Positions 5,879-8,066 of a stretch of 8,066 nucleotides of DNA are shown piece after piece (position 1 is the first letter of the stretch; the number at the start of each line of letters is the position of its first letter). A program made the position numbers and the translations under genes. The notes below the pieces were generated by a model. It was not told the origin of the DNA. It ran no database searches and saw nothing but the letters and a program-made list of their open reading frames with translations. This DNA is from Myxococcales bacterium (GTDB lineage: Bacteria > Myxococcota_A > Polyangia > Nannocystales > Nannocystaceae): NCBI GenBank assembly GCA_020431135.1, contig JAGQIT010001018.1, forward strand, positions 1 through 8,066, read 5' to 3'.

Positions 5879-6580
5879 ATGACCGAGCCGACCAACCTCG
5901 TCGCGCTCAAGGAGGCGCGCGAGCGGGCGAGCGCCCTCATCGGCGATCGCTACGCCGAGGGGGTGATCGACGACGACGAGGTCGATCGCCGCCTCGACGC
6001 CGCCGAGCGGGCGACCGACCTGGCGACGCTCGAGCGCCTGACCGTCGATCTCCGCGGCCCCGACGATTCGCGGGCGCTCGCGCGGACGCGCGCAGACGCG
6101 GACGCGCCGGTCGTCGCCCTCGCCCGCGCCGAGCAGGTGCCGCGCTCGCGGCGGATCATCACCGTGTTCTCGGACAACGAGTACCGCGGCCACTGGACGC
6201 CGGCGCGGCGCAACACGGTGATCAACGTCCTCGGCGACACCGAGCTCGATCTGCGCGACGCCGAGCTCGGGCCCGAGACCGAGATCCGCGTGCGGGTGAT
6301 CCTCGGCGACGTCGTCATCGTCGTGCCGCCGGATCTGCCGATCACGGTCGAGGTCATCCCTGTCCTCGGCGACATCAAGCGCGACGACGAGGCCGCGCCG
6401 CCCCGCGCCGACGCGCCGCGGGTCGTCGTCCGCGGCTTCGTCCTCCTCGGCGACCTGAAGATCCGGGTGCAGCGCCGCGGCGAGTCGTGGCGCGAGACCA
6501 AGCGCCGGCGCAAGCTCGCCCGCCGCGAGCGCAAGCGCCAGCTCAAGGAGGCCGAGAAGCGGCGGATGCTCCCGCCCTGA
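5879..6580 (+). CDS. DUF1707 / LiaF-like protein with basic C-terminal tail
   Basis: The product is 233 aa. Residues 11-60 match the DUF1707 (SHOCT-like) pattern: ALIGDRYAEGVIDDDEVDRRLDAA in sense, that is RxxxAxxxGxLxxxExxxRLxxAxxA, often at the N-terminus of small envelope proteins in actinobacteria and relatives. Residues about 94-200 resemble the C-terminal domain of LiaF-type cell-wall-antibiotic response proteins: alternating beta strands with four LGD turns (118-120, 142-144, 163-165, 190-192). LiaF proteins modulate envelope-stress signalling in Firmicutes, but normally have transmembrane helices; none is visible here, nor a signal peptide. The last 35 residues (from about 199) are strongly basic, with runs such as KRRRKLARRERKRQ, which could bind membrane phosphates or nucleic acid. 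The role is therefore inferred only loosely as envelope sensing. The gene follows the hydrolase gene by 42 bases and converges with the SRPBCC lipoprotein gene. Confidence 0.8.
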   Translation: MTEPTNLVALKEARERASALIGDRYAEGVIDDDEVDRRLDAAERATDLATLERLTVDLRGPDDSRALARTRADADAPVVALARAEQVPRSRRIITVFSDNEYRGHWTPARRNTVINVLGDTELDLRDAELGPETEIRVRVILGDVVIVVPPDLPITVEVIPVLGDIKRDDEAAPPRADAPRVVVRGFVLLGDLKIRVQRRGESWRETKRRRKLARRERKRQLKEAEKRRMLPP

Positions 6581-6589
6581 GGCAGGAGC
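6568..6589. terminator. Bidirectional hairpin at the convergent gene junction
   Basis: GCTCCCGCC-CTGA-GGCAGGAGC forms a 9-bp stem with one C/A mismatch and a 4-base loop. The loop holds the TGA stop of the plus-strand gene, and the stem ends 8 bases before the stop of the minus-strand gene (6597). The position between converging genes suggests a shared terminator. There is no T-run on either side. Confidence 0.5.
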
Positions 6590-6596
6590 GCGACGG

Positions 6597-7178
6597 TCAG
6601 CCGGCGCGCGCGGCCGCGGACTCGGCCGCGCGCTTGAGGTCGGCCGCGAAGGCGTCGAAGGACGGGCGGAAGTCGGGGAGCTTGCCCTCGATCATCCCCA
6701 TCATCGATCCCGTGAAGACCTCGGCCATCGTCACCTCGGTCTTCCCGTCGGCGCGCTCGCGGAGCTCGAAGGTCCGCACGCCCTTGAACGCCCGACCGCC
6801 GTCCTCCCAGACCAGGCGCGAGCCCGGCTCGAAGGCGCTGACCCGGAGCTTGAAGGTCCGCTTCGGGTCGACGGTCGAGCGCAGGGCGATGGTCTCGCCG
6901 GCGGCGATCGTCCCGTCGAGATCGGTGACCGTCGAGTTCCACCCGGGGTAGCCGGCCGCGTCGGTGAGCAGCGCCCAGACGGTGTCGGCGTCGGCCTCGA
7001 TCGCGACACCGACGCGGTACTCGAGGTAGCGCTCGCCGTCGAGGCGCTGCGCCTGGCCGTCGACGGCGATCGGCGCCTGGGCCTCCGGCGGCGCCGACGA
7101 GGCGCAGGCCCCGAGGAGCGGCGCGAGGCCGAGGCAGAGGAGGAGCGAGAGACCGAGCTTCGTGGTGGTGTTGGGCAC
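6597..7178 (-). CDS. Lipoprotein with SRPBCC (START/polyketide-cyclase-like) domain
   Basis: The product is 193 aa from a GTG at 7178. The signal peptide KLGLSLLLCLGLAPLLGAC has the lipobox LLGAC (C25), followed by a short Ala/Pro linker. Residues about 51-186 form a SRPBCC domain: EYRVGVAIEADADTVWALLTD at its start, in two parts EYRVGVAIEADA and DTVWALLTDAAGYPGWN, then alternating strands and a C-terminal helix with FDAFAADLKRAAES. The fold makes a hydrophobic cavity for lipids, polyketides or other small ligands. In most bacteria such proteins are cytosolic, so a lipid-anchored one points to ligand binding at the envelope. The ligand is unknown. The start has only a weak AGGG four bases upstream. 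The gene is divergent from the LysR-type regulator gene and is its most likely target. Confidence 0.85.
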   Translation of the reverse strand: MPNTTTKLGLSLLLCLGLAPLLGACASSAPPEAQAPIAVDGQAQRLDGERYLEYRVGVAIEADADTVWALLTDAAGYPGWNSTVTDLDGTIAAGETIALRSTVDPKRTFKLRVSAFEPGSRLVWEDGGRAFKGVRTFELRERADGKTEVTMAEVFTGSMMGMIEGKLPDFRPSFDAFAADLKRAAESAAARAG

Positions 7179-7252
7179 GGACCCTGTGTACGATTGTTGT
7201 CGAAATCGAAAAATACGCGGAATTTCAAAACACTATTATCAATATGATAACA
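7179..7252. promoter_or_regulatory. AT-rich divergent promoter region between SRPBCC lipoprotein and LysR genes
   Basis: These 74 bases are far richer in A/T than anything else in the window, especially from 7186 on. They must hold promoters for both divergent genes. Besides the dyad at 7236-7250 there is a second inverted repeat, CGATT-N8-AATCG (7191-7208). TTGAAA on the minus strand (complement of TTTCAA at 7223-7228) could be a -35 for the lipoprotein gene, but I see no matching -10 at proper spacing. Confidence 0.6.
7236..7250. promoter_or_regulatory. LysR-type regulator box (T-N11-A dyad)
   Basis: TTATCA-ATA-TGATAA is a perfect dyad with 6-bp arms. Its inner bases 7237-7249 form T-N11-A, the classical LysR-family recognition pattern. 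It ends three bases before the preferred ATG of the LysR gene (7253) and covers the alternative ATG at 7244, a position that fits negative autoregulation; it is also 58 bases upstream of the divergent lipoprotein gene. Confidence 0.55.
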
Positions 7253-8066
7253 ATGAAGCTCGATCTCAACGACCTCGTCGTCTTCACCGAGGTGGCCCGC
7301 CGCGGCTCCTTCACGGCCGCCGGCCGCGAGCTCGACCTGCCGGCGTCGGCCGTGTCGCGCCGCGTCGCTCGCCTCGAGGAGCGCCTGGGCATGCGCCTGC
7401 TCAACCGGACGACCCGCAGCGTCGGCCTCACCGACGCCGGGCGGATCTACTACGGACGCACGGCGACGATCCGCCAGGAGGTCGACGACGCGCTCCGGGC
7501 CGTCCGCGAGTTCCAGGAGACCCCCGCCGGCCGCCTGCGGGTGACGGCGCCGCCCGACGACGGCGGCGTGATCTGGGCGATGTTCGCCGAGTTCCTCCGC
7601 GACCACCCCGACGTCGAGCTCGAGTTGATCCACACCCTCGAGCGCCTCGATCTGATCAAGGAGGGGATCGACGTCGCCCTGCGCGGCGGGTCGCCGCCGG
7701 ACTCGACGCAGCTGTGCGCGACCAAGCTCGTCGACTCGCGCTTCGTCCTCGTCGCCAGCCCGCGCTACCTCGAGGCCCGCGGCGTCCCCACGCACCCGGC
7801 CGAGCTCGCCGAGCACGCCTGCATCGCCATGGACAACTGGGTGCCCAACGCCTTCTCGGCGCTGCTCGGCCCCGAGGGCCCGGTCCGCGTCGACCTCCGC
7901 AACCGCCTGCGGACCAACAGCCAAGAGACCGCGCGCAAGGCCGCGATCGACGGCCTCGGGATCGCGCCGATGGTCGCCTTCACCTGCTGGCGCGAGCTCC
8001 GATCGGGCGCCCTCGTCGAGGTCCTGCCGGGCGCCCTGCCCGGGCCGGCGCCGATGTGGGCGATCT
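7253..8066 (+). CDS. LysR-family transcriptional regulator (CrgA-like subgroup), 3' end beyond the window
   Basis: The visible 271 codons start MKLDLNDLVVFTEVARRGSF. Residues 1-60 are the LysR winged helix-turn-helix, with FTAAGRELDLPASAVSRRV and ARLEERLGMRLLNRTTR as the recognition and wing region, followed by LTDAG and the linker helix. From about residue 90 (GRLRVTAP) runs the periplasmic-binding-protein-like effector domain, with the usual IDVALRGG and SPRYLEARGVP blocks. Family members are about 300 aa, so only some 30 residues are missing; no stop is present before the edge. The protein binds DNA as a multimer and usually controls itself and a divergently transcribed gene, here the SRPBCC lipoprotein gene. 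The effector is unknown. ATG 7253 gives the standard LysR N-terminus; ATG 7244 in frame would add three residues. No Shine-Dalgarno sequence is visible for either. Confidence 0.92.
   Translation, partial: MKLDLNDLVVFTEVARRGSFTAAGRELDLPASAVSRRVARLEERLGMRLLNRTTRSVGLTDAGRIYYGRTATIRQEVDDALRAVREFQETPAGRLRVTAPPDDGGVIWAMFAEFLRDHPDVELELIHTLERLDLIKEGIDVALRGGSPPDSTQLCATKLVDSRFVLVASPRYLEARGVPTHPAELAEHACIAMDNWVPNAFSALLGPEGPVRVDLRNRLRTNSQETARKAAIDGLGIAPMVAFTCWRELRSGALVEVLPGALPGPAPMWAI

Noticed and set aside
3392..6193. Uninterrupted 933-codon minus-strand frame opposite the hydrolase and LiaF-like genes
   Set aside because: It is the antisense shadow of real genes in very GC-rich DNA. Its translation is a monotonous Arg/Val/Glu/Asp/Gly mix without domain motifs, while the plus-strand genes show signal peptides, motifs and matching codon bias.

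Overview
The window looks like chromosomal DNA from a very GC-rich myxobacterium, most likely near Nannocystis/Plesiocystis. This is inferred from the strong G/C bias at third codon positions and from three successive large lipoproteins. Each has a short signal peptide ending in a lipobox, and two of the three then have a long Ser/Thr/Asp/Gly-rich linker. One of them carries an IgGFc-binding-type domain. No rRNA, tRNA, CRISPR, transposase or phage gene was found.

Layout, left to right. (1) Positions 1-177, minus strand: the region-4 end of an ECF sigma factor of the SigJ/ECF41 type, cut off from its N-terminal half and degenerate in the helix-turn-helix. (2) 206-1387, minus: a Cys-rich lipoprotein whose C-terminal domain has EF-hand-like calcium loops resembling the FrpA/FrpC module of RTX proteins. 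(3) 1388-1860: a gene-free stretch with a 20-bp operator-like palindrome and a diverged direct repeat of the 3' end of the next gene. (4) 1861-3525, minus: an IgGFc-binding-like lipoprotein. (5) 3719-5836, plus: a large surface lipoprotein of the alpha/beta-hydrolase (lipase/esterase) fold, divergent from gene 4. (6) 5879-6580, plus: a DUF1707 plus LiaF-like protein without membrane segments, with a perfect 17-bp dyad next to its start codon. (7) 6597-7178, minus: a SRPBCC/START-fold lipoprotein, convergent with gene 6, with a shared hairpin at the junction. (8) 7253 to the right edge, plus: a LysR-type regulator that continues beyond the window, divergent from gene 7 across an unusually AT-rich intergenic stretch that holds a T-N11-A dyad.

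How the genes may work together (inference). Genes 2, 4, 5 and 7 are predicted envelope lipoproteins: putative adhesion or calcium-binding proteins, a putative esterase and a lipid-binding-fold protein. The LysR gene and the SRPBCC lipoprotein form the classical divergent regulator/target pair. The LiaF-like protein could link envelope stress to this region, but nothing here proves one shared pathway. I do not see a complete, recognisable novel system. The most unusual points are the sigma-factor remnant, the duplicated gene end, the calcium module on a lipoprotein, and the dyads placed against start codons.
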